Positions 26,444-43,739 of a stretch of DNA of 64,000 nt are shown here, piece after piece (position 1 is the stretch's first letter; each line of letters begins with the position of its first letter). Below the pieces are notes generated by a model. That model was given only the letters and a program-made list of their open reading frames with translations, was not told where the DNA came from and did not search any database. The stretch comes from Panulirus ornatus (taxonomy: Eukaryota > Arthropoda > Malacostraca > Decapoda > Palinuridae): contig NC_092241.1 in NCBI RefSeq assembly GCF_036320965.1, positions 26,477,297 through 26,541,296 of the forward strand, read 5' to 3'. Made by a program: the position numbers and the translations under genes.

Positions 26444-27977
26444 GATGCTCCTAGAGAATCTTACAGCTTTGGAGTTTGGTTATCACCTTCGGAATACCTT
26501 GCATTGATGGGGTCGCCTCCAATATCTCTGCTAAAACCGTGTAGTGTAGGATCGCCTCCTCCTCTCCCACACCTGGAAACTCTACTAACACCAAGTGATG
26601 CAGGACTGTCCTCTAGTAACAGTACCTAGTGCACAGGTGACCGTGATCAGAGACACAGATCATGATCTGCGATGGTAACCACAGATTGCTCATAATGGTC
26701 AGTCATATAATGGCAGGCGACGGGCTGTGCAATCGCATTTCTTACCCCGCTAGTCATGATTCAGAGGTTTAAGTTACTAAATTTTCATTACAAATTATCC
26801 CTTTGTACAGCATCATTAAGCTATTGTAACCATGGCATTTTGGTGATTTTTGTCCTAAGGTCATAATATTTATCTGTGTAGCATCGTGTTTAACGTTGGT
26901 TCACCATATCACGTTGGAACATTACCTCTACTCGTTCGTGGCCATCTGGAATGAGCGGAAAAAGTAAAGATCGTGAGGAAGAGAACGTAATAGCGAGTCC
27001 TGTGGACCTGACCACCTACACTGTCGTCCTGCCACCTACCTAATTTTCTGTACTGTCCCAAAAGTTTTAACACGCCGTATCTTTTTCGCTCGACACTACA
27101 CGTCATGAGGCACAAATGCAAAATATCTGATGAGGCTCTTCTTGTCTTGACCCATCTCCTTCAGAATTCTCATTCTCTGTTCATTCATTCATTCATTTAT
27201 TCATTCTTTACTTTTCCTTCTTTTAAGATTCTCATCCAACACATATTTCAAAACATTTTCCTCAAGCCTTCTTAAAGTTCCCTGCCTGTTATCATAACAG
27301 TTATCACGTCTATGTTACCATCATACTTCCCTCCTCGTCTTCTGCTGCCTTTGTCACCTCCCGTACACATCAGTCCATCGGTGTGTTGTTATGGAGATGG
27401 AACAATTGCTTTCAGGTGACTGTTCTCATCAATAACGCAATGTCACCGGTTTTCTTCTGTTGGCTACCGGTCTGCTTTGTGCCATTATTTTCGAATTAGA
27501 AAAAGAAATAATACCAGAGTGTGAGCATGAAATTGATACATTCATTGCTCTGTAAATGACTTGAGTGTTATAATAAACTTTAAAGCGTACACATGTTACC
27601 GTCTGTCCGTCAAGTGTCTACCTCTGGGTACAGTACATATCAGCCTTTGTTAAACATCCTTGTATACTTAATGGTTATACTTGTATAACGTCAGTAAGAT
27701 AGCGCCAAGGCTAGTTTGAGTATATCTACATATGTACCAAATAGCCGTGAGTGCTGCAACCCGCCTTGCTCTTTATCTCACTTGCATCAGAGTTCTTGTG
27801 AAGACGAGTTAGTCCCCAGGACACAATATGTCCACAAGATGCAGGTTTCAGAGACAGGATTTTGATGTGCTACAGTTCCTACCAAGGAAAGATGATTGGA
27901 CAGAGCTCGGAAGGGCATAGCTATTGACTTCCATTTATCACAACAATGTCTGTGGAACTAATGTGGTATTTAAGACT
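26444..27977. other. no gene seen
   Basis: Includes a short attcattcattcatt run at 27181-27207. Otherwise unique-looking. Confidence 0.4.
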
Positions 27978-28240
27978 CAGGCTGCCACATTCCCAGAGGA
28001 GTCCACATTATTGTAGTTATGACTGCAGCCAAGGGCCCGAGGCCCAGGCTCCCACATCACCAAATGTGTTCAGAATGTGGTAGTTATGACGGCAGCCAAG
28101 GTCCCTAACCCCAGCCTGCCACATCACCATAGGTGTCCACATTGTTGTAGTTATGTGTGCAGTCACTGGCCAGAGACCCAGGCTGCCTCGCCACCAGAGG
28201 CGTCCACACTGTAGCAGTAATAAGACCCATGCTGCCAGAC
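27978..28240 (+). repeat. 67-bp tandem repeat, about four units
   Basis: Unit starts at 27978, 28045, 28112 and 28179 are spaced exactly 67 bp. Each carries cag(g/c)ct(g/c)ccac, a gtccacatt-like word, gtagttatg and gcagccaagg or a variant. The last unit is truncated. Confidence 0.9.
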
Positions 28241-29790
28241 CATCCATAAATCTTATCTCGTCTTCTATGACACCTCATTTGATGCTCTCGTCATTCAGTC
28301 TTCTAAAACTAACAACTGGGTGTATCCTAGGTTTATCTTCCTCTCCGCTGGAAACCAGTCCATCCTGCATCCAGCGTCTGACTAGTTCTTATATACAGTA
28401 TAATCTGTTACTTTACTGTGCGAGATTAAATCAGACTTCGAAATGAGTAAAATGATCATAACAAAGCAATAAAATTCTGGGATAATTTGAGGCGGTTGAC
28501 ATAGCGATAGGGTTAGCCTTAAGATGGCTTGAGAACAGAGTTGCCTTTACCCATTTTCTTCAATATCATACAGTACTTTCATCTAATCATGATCAATAGA
28601 TGCTTGAGCAACCAGGCAATTAAAACCACCGCGACGGTGAAGTGGTTAACTATAATTGGCGTATTACCCTCGACATGAGGATCCGTAGATAAAATCTGAG
28701 AAGTATGACTAGTAAAAACCTATGAAGAATACGACCCACGAATGATATCTTAAGACTCACGAACTGTGACTTTTTTAAGTTATGGCCACCTATACAATAA
28801 CAGAATGACTTGTAGGTTAGACTTGTCTCTATAGGCTGTGTGTGACCAATGATCCCTCGGTAAGGCTTGTAAAATACTTCCTCATGCTTACGACCTGTTA
28901 CACCTGTTATACGATCGGTTTATGGATGCGGCCTGCAATTTCAAGTTTTGGGTGTCTGATAACCGGCGCCACGCAGAAGGATAAGTGCTCTGCCTCATTC
29001 AGCAACAAGACAAATTGCTCTCCGCAACGAGCTATCAGATCACACTTTTGATTGTCTCTCACTGGGAGGTTCATGATTAATTTTCGAAGGCAGTTGAGTT
29101 TAATTTACAGCTTTATGAAACATATTTTCATCTTCGCACCGAATATGATTAATTTGTTGTTTAAACAGACAAAGTTCACCTTGTGTGTTTCTTAGGCCAA
29201 TACAGCATCCAGCTTTGATGGATCACCGGTAATATTATACCAGCAGATGATAGATCTAAGGCTTTAGTGTGTTAGCTAGTGTTTACCGCACCCTCTTGAA
29301 CACCTTGAGTGCAAGAAAGAGAAACGATGACTCAGTGAGAAGTAAGTAAGTGTGAGATATGTGGCAATATGACATGTACGGAAGAAGGAGATTTAGAGTA
29401 GAACGAGAAGTATGAGAGATCAGAGAACTGGAGAAATATGAAAGAAATCATCAAGAAATATATTACGAACGAACAGAGACTGTTGGAGAGACGGAAAATA
29501 TGAGAGAGATAATGGAAAATGGAAGATGTTAGAATATTTGAGAGTGAATTATGGACAAATAAGGCTTGAGACAGATTTCTCTGTCATCTTTAGGCAGGTG
29601 TGGCCTGATAAGAAAAGATTCTCTGGAAGAGTGATAGAAAACACAGGGTTAACAGCACTTCGTTAGTTTGAAGGAGATCCGGGAAGAGGACAACATAAAG
29701 GTGTAAGTTGAACGATACTAAGAAATGACGAAGACTGAACTACGAACGTTGCTAGATACAATCATGACATTTAAGAACAGGGAGGAGGTG
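28241..29790. other. no recognisable feature
   Basis: Unique-looking sequence. The purine-rich portion around 29320-29530 has no coding signal. Confidence 0.4.
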
Positions 29791-29952
29791 TTCCTTAAAG
29801 GTCCTAAAAATGCCAAAGATGGATACGAAGGATAACGAAACCATCCATCAGTTACATGCAAACGGTATGGAATTCCTTAAAGGGCCTAAAGATACTACAA
29901 ACGGATTCGAATGATAACGATACCATCCATCAGTTACTTGCAAACTCTATGG
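29791..29952 (+). repeat. 82-bp tandem duplication
   Basis: Copies begin ttccttaaag at 29791 and 29873 and share accatccatcagttac(a/t)tgcaaac. Several substitutions separate them. Confidence 0.85.
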
Positions 29953-32708
29953 AAATGGTTCAGCTCTGTATCAAGACATAGCCTTCGTAAATGTTACCTG
30001 GTTTCTCATACAATGACACGAACTCAATACGGCGATATGTATCCACGTGTGTGTGATCCTCCAGGGAGTACTGTCTGTGAACTTTGGTACTCAATATTAG
30101 GCGTCTTATACTAACTTAAGATATCTCCTTTTTTTTTTTAGCTGTTTCTTAAGATCTATCCTCGTTCATTTCCACTGCATATTTCCGAAAGATTAAGTAT
30201 CTGATAGAGCAAGAAAGAGAATAATCATTGCCAGCACTGAGGTTACATATAACTCATAATGACCTGAAGGGTCATGTATCATGGGATCCGATACGTCCAA
30301 CCTCCCTCATTAGCTGAAAGAGCTGTTGCTTTGTTGATCATGCTAATGACTCGGTCTGTACTGCCGACAGAGTTCAGTTGAAGGCTGAAACTCTATCAGT
30401 ATACTTTGCATGTTTCACCACTATTCTCAAACTCAAGTAATTCTTCTCTTATACAGAATTTCAAGAAACTTTCATAATGATTTATGAGTCAGTCTTCACG
30501 ACTCTTCGAGTTCAGCGTTGTTGTTAGATTAGGCCAGGGGTTCTCAGGTCCTCTAAATGAGAGTTTGAGAGATGCCATGGCTCGATGAACTATGTATGGT
30601 TACCAAGGGAGGGCCTATGAAATATACGTGATCTGAAGAGACTAGTTAATAAGATGGTACTAGACTGACTTCTGTGCATCTTGTGGCTGACTTGATGATT
30701 GGAGAATCTTACCTGCAGTATATCACATGAGAAATCATTATGTGAGGTTCTACTTCTGGTAATGCCAGTAGACGTGTAGCAATGAACAATTTCCTTTGAT
30801 CAGTTATTTTTAAATATCACAGAGGAGGTTTAGATATGCAAACTCAGCATAATGATTTCACTTATTTCACATGTTTTGCGCAAGCCATCACTGCTTCCCT
30901 AAATGCATCCCATTCCTCCCCCACTCCCCTTACCTCCTTTGTTCTCACCTTTTTCCATTCTGTACTCAGTCTCTCCTGGTGATACTGTACAAAACAGCGA
31001 TTCACTTATCACTTCTTGCCGTTTCAAGGTTTAAATGATAAGGAATGTCGATTGTCATGAAACTGGCGGGAGATCTTCACACTCGTCATATTAAACTGAT
31101 CAATAGTTATGCTCTTAACCAAGTTCTTTATTTTTCATCGACCCATTTGCAGAACGTGAGGGACCTATCATGCTACGAGACTCAATACTGTTTGCTGAAT
31201 CGCAGGTACTTATACTTGAGCAAACAAATGTGTCATTTTTTGCCTAACTCCTTTTATAACCTCTGGCTAACATATGGAAGTGATAGAACGAGACCAGTAC
31301 AGAGTGTGGGGGATATGATTAACTGTCAGCTTTCGATCAGAGTTTTGTAATCCTGAACCAAAGGCAACCTCGCTTGGAATATCCTTTAGTATTGCTAATC
31401 ACATTTGTAACGCACTGGCCATACTCAGACCAGCAGCAATATGCCACTCTCCATCGTGATCACGAATCCCTCTGACATAGGTTAACGAAGGCTCTAAGAA
31501 AAACCTTGTTGAGAACACAGATGCTTCTCTGTAGTTCAGATACTAAGTTAAGGTTTCCTTAGATCATAAGATTGACAAAATGAACGGTGATACTTTCATC
31601 TAAACAGTTGTTAAAACTGTTTATTTCTAATGAGTCTCAAGAAGTAGAATATTTAGGATGTATCGATCATAGAACGAGTATGACAGGTGGGACCCGGAGC
31701 AAGAGTCGTGTTCGCCATACACCGTACCTTCCTGTAACAGCGCTGCGATTACCGTTGACGTGGAGCCGTCAATGGACGTAGCTAAGGCGTTGCGGGCCTT
31801 TTAGTGACATTCCTCTCTTCCTGTAAGATTTCAGTGGCTGCCATACTGTTAAGTTGTTATATGACAGGAGCACGCCTTAGGGAATACTGTCGAGGTGCGT
31901 ATATCCCTTATATCTTTTTCTTCCCTTCCCTCCTATGACTTACACTGCTCTTCCTGGATGCATCCAGGTTCTCCTTAGTAATGTGTAACCCTAAGTATAA
32001 TCAGTTCTTTAGTTCCAAATAATTTTTAGAATAATTATAGAGCTTTCCAGACACAGACGTGTACTTCCAAATTCATATGTAGATACTGTCCACTACAAAG
32101 CAACTCTCATTATGCAAAGTAAGATATCAGCCAAATGCGTTTGAATGATAGACCTCACCCGTGAATTGTTTAAATTCATTTATTAATTCCTCTTCTGTAA
32201 CTTCTAAGACTTAAGTAAGACATCCAGACTCGTTGGACCAGCACCTGGGCGACTGTCGGATATATCTCTGACTGTAGTAATAGGGGAAAATACAGTAAAA
32301 GTGCAGTGAAATGCTGTGTTGCGAGTTTACGAAGTGATAACAAATACACGCATCGCTATGGGAACACTTATGAATGGTTTATCCAAACGGGGTTAGCCTG
32401 GGTCAGATAACGAGTTCGCTCACTGCTGCTGACTCGTAACTTATCGAGAGGCCTGGGCCAGACTTTAAGACATCATTATGAAGTGGACTGTATCAGGCGC
32501 CGAGTATTAATATCAACACCTGCTGATGATGGTTGGGCTGAGTTAGGTTGTTGTGCCACTAATTAGGATCGCAAAATACGGCATCCGTAGTATCGTTGTT
32601 TACCTGAATGTATGACCGTGTTGGTGCAGTAAATGTGAAGCCACAGCTCACACTCCACGAGTGAGATGTTCTCATGTGAGGGCTCTTCACTCTCTCTTAA
32701 TTATTATG

Positions 32709-32712
<4 letters not shown>
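29953..32712. other. no recognisable feature
   Basis: About 2.7 kb of AT-rich sequence. Frames of 61-101 codons show no known domain or splice-linked partner. Confidence 0.4.

Positions 32713-32791
<79 letters not shown>
32713..32791 (+). repeat. (TA)n microsatellite
   Basis: About 39 uninterrupted TA units. Confidence 0.98.

Positions 32792-35981
<3,190 letters not shown>

Positions 35982-36029
<48 letters not shown>
35982..36029 (+). repeat. (CA)n microsatellite
   Basis: About 23 CA units. Confidence 0.97.
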
Positions 36030-36031
<2 letters not shown>

Positions 36032-37631
36032 TTATCCTCATAACCAAGACTGTTTTCTTTTCGCTGGTTCACACGCTGTTCCTTGTCCATTTCTGATGCA
36101 TCAAAGGGAATACTGGGTTACTGCCTTTCCTTCTCGCATCCTCAAAAAGGTTGAGTCACTAGATTTGCCTCTCCTGTTCTTTGCACTGCCAGCCCACATG
36201 GATTCGGCACTGCTCAGCGGACTACATGCTCTTCCTTATTTGTTCACAACAGTTCTCGGTGAAATACTCTGATTGTCTCATCTTGGGCACTGACAATGTA
36301 TATGTCACTGCGGCTGTTTCTCACTGCAAGGTGTTTGTGCATAAAGAACACATGATATGAAAGGCAAGGCAGTCGGAAAGACTGAAAGCGAAGTGAGCCT
36401 AGCGTAACTTGGTGGCGGACAGTTATGATTTGCGCTAGTGTCTGCCATGTCCACAAAGGTTTAGATTGCTCTCGTGAACAGGATTCTTGAAATGCGAAAT
36501 GTATTCTTCAAGTAGTTCTTATCATGCGAATATTATGCTTATTACAGGGAACATCATGTTTCTTAAGATCAGATGACTATACTGGACACCATTTTGAATA
36601 TGATATCAGTCCGTAAGATATACAGTATCTTCGTTTTATGATGAGGACCATCATAATGTCGTATCATTTGCACGCAATTCATTCTTTTGTACGGTCCATG
36701 ACACGCTTGGACATGAAGCAAATTACGATAGAATGAATTAAATTGATGACAGAAATACACTCATTGTTTGCCTACCTGACATTTGACATCCTGGGCACCA
36801 CAGAATGATCTGTGTGGCTGGAAAATTGGTACCTAATAGAAAATGTATATCATTCGAAAATAAGAAATCATGTTACCTCTCTCTAACACTTCTAGATAAA
36901 AGATTTTTGCGCGTTGGATAAAAAGTAATTGAAAACGGCAGAAGTAATGGTATGAATTTGTTTCGTGTCCATGACGCTGTCTCATTCAGCAAACATCACC
37001 TGTATGATTAAATCTATGTCTATATGATCAAGAAGAAGAGGAAGATTGTAAAGAATTCTGACACTATCTTCAAACTAACATTTAAGTCGTAATGGCAAAT
37101 ATGCTCACATCTCCAGTGCATCCTAAGTCACTTGTCTGGAAAAGGATGGCACAGCTGGGGAGCACAGGCCTGGCACTGGGGAGCAGCAGGATCCACAAGC
37201 GATACCTTAGTAATTGGTAACGAGGGCCAGACTGTAGGCGAGGAGGAGAACTAACGTTAGATGATACTGAAAGAGCAGTTATACAAACCTGAGGTATTAA
37301 CCTACCTATCTTTATGTATGTTATCTAGAGCTTGATGTAAACATGCCAGAGATCTTGATGATTCGCTCCCTAGCTTTTCAGGACACCATCACGAGAGCTG
37401 TGTTGTGTGCGTGCTGTTAGACTACAGTAGTCTCCTCTTCTCTCAACACCCCCACCAACCCCTAGCGGCTACGCACCCAGAGATGACCCCTAGCGACCTA
37501 GACTGTGTGGACTGTCGGTCAAGCGTGTGGATATGTAGCCTCAGTGGCACACCTCTGCTACAAGCTCAACTCACTGCCAGTACGCCGAGGGGACTTGACT
37601 CGTCCATCACACCGTCACCAGGATATTTTCT

Positions 37632-37634
<3 letters not shown>
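36030..37634. other. no recognisable feature
   Basis: Unique-looking sequence without a supported gene. Confidence 0.4.

Positions 37635-37710
<76 letters not shown>
37635..37710 (+). repeat. (TA)n microsatellite
   Basis: About 38 uninterrupted TA units. Confidence 0.98.
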
Positions 37711-37713
<3 letters not shown>

Positions 37714-40700
37714 TAGATGCGTCGACGCTGTACCCTAAAAGAAAATACATTTTTCTGTTTACGTTTGTGGTGACGTGAAATTGCCATATGTAAGTTTGTC
37801 CCAAGTACATGTATTACTTTACCGCAATAATAGGGAGATCATTGTATTACTGAGGAAATTATTTTGGAAAAGAATTGGTTTACAGCGTTGACCACAGGAT
37901 ATAAAGCCGTTCGCTTTGAGCAACACCAGTTCGAGGAATAAATGAAGCTAACCACAAGACAGCCAATTCTACATTCAGAACCACAGTGGTCTGCAGCATC
38001 GTGAGATCGGTATCGGTTTTCGGAGCTTCGAGTATGTATGTAGTCGCTCCCACGCATTGTTACTGAAATACCGGGGACAACACACCAAAGCTGATCACTT
38101 ACCTACAAATCAGGTGACCCAACTCTTGTGGGCCTTTACATGATAAGGTTGTTAGTCTTTAAGACTAATATAGGATTAATTCTATCATATGAATCCTTGA
38201 CCGAAATAAAGAGACAGTCTTGATTCGCTCTGTTCCATAGGTAGATTCATTACTACCTTCTGTAGAAAATAGGTATCGCGCATTATACTTCCTTAATGTT
38301 GTATTACACACCAACAAACTATAGACAAGTGTATGAAGAAACAACCACACTCTCATGCAGGAGTACCATGATAAACACGATATAGTTTCACAATCGACCA
38401 ACGACGAGTTGTGAATCACAACAGGTTTGGTCGGGTGAGTAAGAGCAAGGTGAGGTTGAAGATGAGGATCTCTCCCACGCTCCCACGTAGTCGTGGCGCT
38501 CCTCACTCCCTTTACACACTTCCCTTCCAGTCGACGTCCTTTACGGTTGTCATCCGTCCATGTCCTCGGCTAGGTAGCATTACACATACATGGAAATTTA
38601 CTGTGTACATGTGCAATTATCTGAACGTATGAAGTGCATGTACTATTGACCATTTGTGTGTCTTTACTGTTTGTCCTTGGAGCCTAAAACGCCAAAAAAA
38701 CGGTGTAATAACTTTCCACTTTTTTTCTTAAATACTCTAATTTGAATTAGATCGACCTCAGGACCGACAGTTCAGTGAAGCGAGTTCACTGAAGTCAGCT
38801 TTGGATAAAGGTGATACATATATAGTTCGTTTATAATCAGTGCTACTGATAAATTGTTCTTCATAGGTTTAAGGTTTTCATACATCTATAATATCATAGC
38901 GTAGACAGCTCGTATCATCTCTGTATATGTGCTTATCACAGCTAACTGTTACGAAATGCCTAGAATTAATCGCGTTAAGGGAATATTTTGAACAAATGCG
39001 GTTTATTTAGTCAAAAAAAAAAGAAAGAGAAAACACATTCGTGAGTTTGAGTTTCAAATGTGACTTCGAACAATGAAATAACAATGGAAATAAAGTACGG
39101 TTGAAAAACAGAGATGTTTTCAATGGTTGTGACTAGTAGAGAGGCTTAAACTCTATTCATTATCTAGCTTCACCTCCCTCTTGCCCATCACTCTCAGTCT
39201 CTCTCCCTAACATGCTCCACTTCGTGGCTGATGTGTCAGTGGCTCCTCTTTCTTCCTCCCCTTGGTAGAGAGATCTTGACCCTTCTATTGTGAAGCTTTA
39301 CATCCATCCGCCTTTGACGAGACTATATCACTAATGGGAATAGTCTTGTCAAAGAACTTTCCCACTCTAAAGGAGTCTACATTTCCCTGCTGCTGGAAAT
39401 AGCGCAACCTTGGGCAGCAGAAGCCTTTAGTTCATTAAAAAAAAGTTATAATCAGAAAATTAATATACCCTTGCTACATGCCTCATCTTTCTCCTCTTTC
39501 TCCTCATTCAGGTGAGATGATGCACTGGCTTGCATCAGCTGTCGTCAGGAGACAGGGTAATTACGGGAATTAATTACAGGTTAATTGGTGGCGGTCTAAG
39601 ATATGCGAGGCGGGACCTTTGGCAGATCCATACTCCTCCAGAGGTCTAAGAGGGTAGCCGGGGCATGACAGGTCTATCACACACTTTCATTTTACACTTT
39701 TACTCTCCTGATCTTGATATAGAAAAATATAAGTTTTATTCTTGCTGATAGAGGACAGTCTCTTGCCCCCTGTATCTCTGGCCTCCTTTGAACCATCTCC
39801 TTGGTATGCTGCTGTGGGCCTGGTGAGCGCAGGGTGCGAATAAGTTGATCATTCCTGGATTGGCTCAACCTGTTTACCATTATGTGAAATATGACGGATC
39901 ATATTTGATTCTACCACTGCCTGTTGACCATAGTTTTCTACGTAACTATGATGTCTCGGTACTAGTATTTGATCGTGCTGTACAAAGCTTTTTTTTTTTC
40001 TACACAGTTCTCACGTCCTGAAAGTAGTTAGTTAAAGACTTGCTCCATGATAAACACTGAAGCCCCGTATATTTCTCATTACCTTCCCTCATTCTGCAAC
40101 CCATTCCCTATATCTCCTTCCCATCTCCGTCACGAGACTCTCTCTCCCTCATCTCTGCTTTACCTGCTCTCCAAACACACCTTCACAGGTGACCCTCCTC
40201 CCACAGGCACAGTAACAGTGGATGCCTGGCACGTTGCCAGTGTCAGTAGGTGGTTGTGGGTTGTGCTGCTGTGCATACCTTGTAGAATATCGTCTTGGTG
40301 GGTGGCCGAGGTGTAGTGCGAGCGGGCTATTGCACAATCCTTGTAACGTCTGGGTGTTATGGGTGGCTTGCGATCAGCCTGAGGCTGCTCATTTACAGAT
40401 TTCGTAATATGTAGACCAGTTCAGTTGTGTTCGTCGCGGTTGTGCAGATAAGCGTAGGCAGCGAACGAGGTGTGTGTTTGGTGGACAACTAGAGGATGAG
40501 CCCTTTGGGCTTGCTCAACAAGCCCTCTTGAGAAGTTATTGGGCCAATAGTCGCGGTGACTGCTGCCTATGGCTCTGAATGCGGTGGGTGTCAGCGACGG
40601 CTGAAGACGCGTTGGGGGAGGATGGCACTCGACCGCATTGCAATGTATCTGACCCTGTCACTATGACTACAGAGTGATGCACATCCAGGTAACGCTTGGC

Positions 40701-40962
40701 TCACACATGGGATGATATCATGTATCAGGACCTAATGGTGAGCTAAGTACGTACAGGAGTGAAGCACTTAAGGTGTAGAGCGTTAGGAACATACTCCTCG
40801 CTCGCTATTCTTCCCGTCAACCGTAGATAATCATCTGAGTTAATCGACCAACACTGATTGAAATCGGGATTAAGTGGGGAGGAGATTCACGTAGTTAAGA
40901 CGCAGATGGTTAAATCTGAGTAGTGCTGACAGTGACCCGTCCTAACATCACCTCCGAAGCAC
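37711..40962. other. no recognisable feature
   Basis: About 3.2 kb without a supported gene. It has a few homopolymer runs (near 38694, 39013, 39989) and short frames on both strands without domains. Confidence 0.4.
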
Positions 40963-40997
40963 ATAGATATATAGATATATATAGATATATATGTATA

Positions 40998-41092
<95 letters not shown>

Positions 41093-41095
41093 ATA
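40963..41095 (+). repeat. (TA)n microsatellite with GATA/GTATA variants at the left end
   Basis: Begins as tagatatata and tgtatatata units, then pure TA from about 41004, with one T insertion near 41079. Confidence 0.97.
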
Positions 41096-41301
41096 CCCTT
41101 CAGGCCGAAAGCGCAGGTCAGCAGTGGCCTCAGTGCCTTATAGTTTTGCGCTGACTCTAGACTCTTACCAAAGTGAGGTCATCACCGGGATCCGAGTCTT
41201 CGTATTCACATTACCGTCACCGACGCCACACACGGGCTGCCTCTTCCCCGCCACCAAGCTTGAACTTGGCTCTGTTCGGGTTATGGTCACCGTCGGCGGC
41301 C

Positions 41302-41353
41302 ATGGCTCTGTTCAAGGTCTACCGCCTCATCCACACGATGGAACACTGTACAT
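41302..41353 (+). CDS. weak candidate for an upstream Pax2/5/8 coding exon
   Basis: An ATG at 41302 sits in a strong translation-start context (ggcggccATGg) within a GC-rich patch. It opens 17 codons (MALFKVYRLIHTMEHCT) that end one base into the next codon at a plausible donor, t|gtaaga, at 41354. The exon at 44823 needs exactly one preceding base, so the phase fits. The joined codon would be Cys rather than the Gly normal just before HGGVNQLGG, and the N-terminal peptide resembles no Pax protein I know. A one-in-three phase match is weak evidence. The true first exon may lie elsewhere or outside the window. Confidence 0.15.
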
Positions 41354-43739
41354 GTAAGAGGAGTGAGTGTGATTTCTGGGTTGTGTGGATGGGGATAGGG
41401 AATGGGGAGATCTTCACTGCTACTTCAAAACGTAACGTACTAGCAACTAGTCAGTCTGGTTTGGAAACAGTTCAGTCGGTCAGTTATTCCTCAGCTACAC
41501 CTTTCATATGTGTATATGGCATGCGATGAATTATGTCTCTGTCGTGAGTTCTTCCTCAAGTGTACTGTTTACGGATGTGTAACTTACATGTATTGCAAGT
41601 GGTCTGTTAGGCGCGCATAGAAGTAAACCTTTCGATATGTGTGTTCGCCGGATAGAGACAATGTCTGCTGACTTGCACGTATGATCAATGGTGAGAGGGT
41701 GTATAGATATCTGTTTGTGGACTTATGTTCTGTCCATAGAGTTATATCAGCGCCCAAGAGTAATCTTTTCTTTAGCACTTCTTTGTTGAAATATTTGTAG
41801 CCAAGCACTGTGACCACAATGCGTCTGGATAGGTCTACCTGATTCAGTTCCCTGGGGCCACAAGCATAATGAGTATATGTGGTTTTAGAACCATCCTTAA
41901 CGCTTGAAAGTGTTCAGAAAATCTTTTGTTTGGTGGATATAGTTTGAGCAATTTGGCCTTAATCATCCCAGACATTGGTAGGCATAAAACCTGAACAAGC
42001 AGCCGACCAGGTCCAAGCACATAGTGTCCGTGAAGAGTTGTGATGTCCGTTTGTATGTGTGAAGAAAGAAGTCGTTCAAATAGTGGCGTCTGCACCCATG
42101 GATAATGACATGTTTGTCCATGGTCGTATGTGATGTTTGTACATGTATCCGTTGTGGAAGGTCTTCTAGGAGCTGGTACCTCACCTCAGTACTAGAGGAA
42201 ACCAGTGTTGGCTTTGCCGTTGAAATTTTGTAAACATTGTATGCATATCACGTGACCTGGTGCATCCAGCAGTTTCAACCTGTGTGTAAAGGTCACAGTA
42301 AATTTCACAATGAAATACTATCATTTACATTGTCAAAACGCCTACTCATGAAAAAAGAAGACTGATTATCGTGATTACAGCAGAAATGTTGAGTATAAAG
42401 CCTCTTCATGTGTACCAGATGTGCCAGATGCATCACCAGAATAATTCAATCTACCCCAACACTCATACAACACAACCTCCGCCTCTTTATTTCCACAAAA
42501 ATAATTCGTAGTCTTCACCGTCGCTAATACAACTCCTCCGGACATCTAATAGTAAACATACGTAATATCAAATCGAGCTTTCTTTTGCAGTCCTAAGTAA
42601 AATATCCTTGAGGTAGAGTCAGACTCCTGCGGAGGTCCTCTTCCTGAATTAGACAGCTCCTGCGCCCGAGAAGGCAAGCCAAACTATCGCCCCCGCACAC
42701 ACACATCAGTACACTCCTGGTGTGGGTGCTAGGAGGGTGGTCCGCTGTTGTGTGTGGAGTAATTGGTATTAAAGTTAAACTAGGTATTTCTTTCAGCCGA
42801 TGAAATGTGTTACCTCATTATAACTAGCTTTCAGTTAATGGATCAATTGCCAGTTGCTCACTCACCGATTTAACTCGTAGAGGTCGTATTATACAGATGT
42901 AAACTAAATATGGTATAGATTTTCGCAATGCAGAGAGAACACAAACAAGGAACTTACCAAATCTGGTGTACCTCCAGCCAAACAAAGCTCCACCCATCAA
43001 CTACCACATTACCATAGGCTACTGAACCCTCCACGAAATACCAAACCACCAACTGACTACCACACAACCAGGAATCATGGCTAACTTCATTGATCACAGC
43101 TTAATTGGCAGCTGTGGAGAACATCCGCAGGACTACAAGAACAATGCCGGGTTACTCAAAGACTATTAGACCAGACCAAAGTCTTTCAGAGGCGATATTG
43201 TCGCTCGTAAGGTATGTCCTGGAACACCTTTCAAGAGCAGGAGCCAGTGGCACGTCCATCTCGCCTTTTGTACGCTGATGAAAAACCCAAGAGTCACGTG
43301 TGTATACATAGGAATATGGCAAGTGAATTCGCCTGACGCCGATAACAATGACGCTGGTATGAAGACCGTGTGGCCAGATTATCCTCATGCCATCATCTCC
43401 ATCTGGGTCCAAAAGGATAGCAGGAATGCAAAAGTAATGAATGCATTATATAAGTTATCAAATTTTCACATGTACATGTATGAATCTGTATGATAACGAC
43501 ATAGAGTTGAGAATATTTCGAGTGATGCGAAGAGCGTCAGAATTTAACTACGGGCTTGAAAGTTTTCATTATATTTCCTCCTTATGCCGGTGAAGTAGTG
43601 TTACGCAGTTGGCAGGATCGCCCATCCATGGTTTCCAGTGTGAACACCCACGGAGCACAACTGTACTGAACCCTTACTTTTACCATTATCGTCTGGAAAA
43701 CTACCACTGCGTTTCATAGTGTTTCGCACGGTTATATAT
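41354..43739. other. no recognisable feature
   Basis: AT-rich unique-looking sequence; open frames have no domain. Confidence 0.4.

Noticed and set aside
28620..28690. Possible tRNA-derived SINE head (gaagtggttaac)
   Set aside because: Only an A-box-like word is present; no B-box or body could be found.
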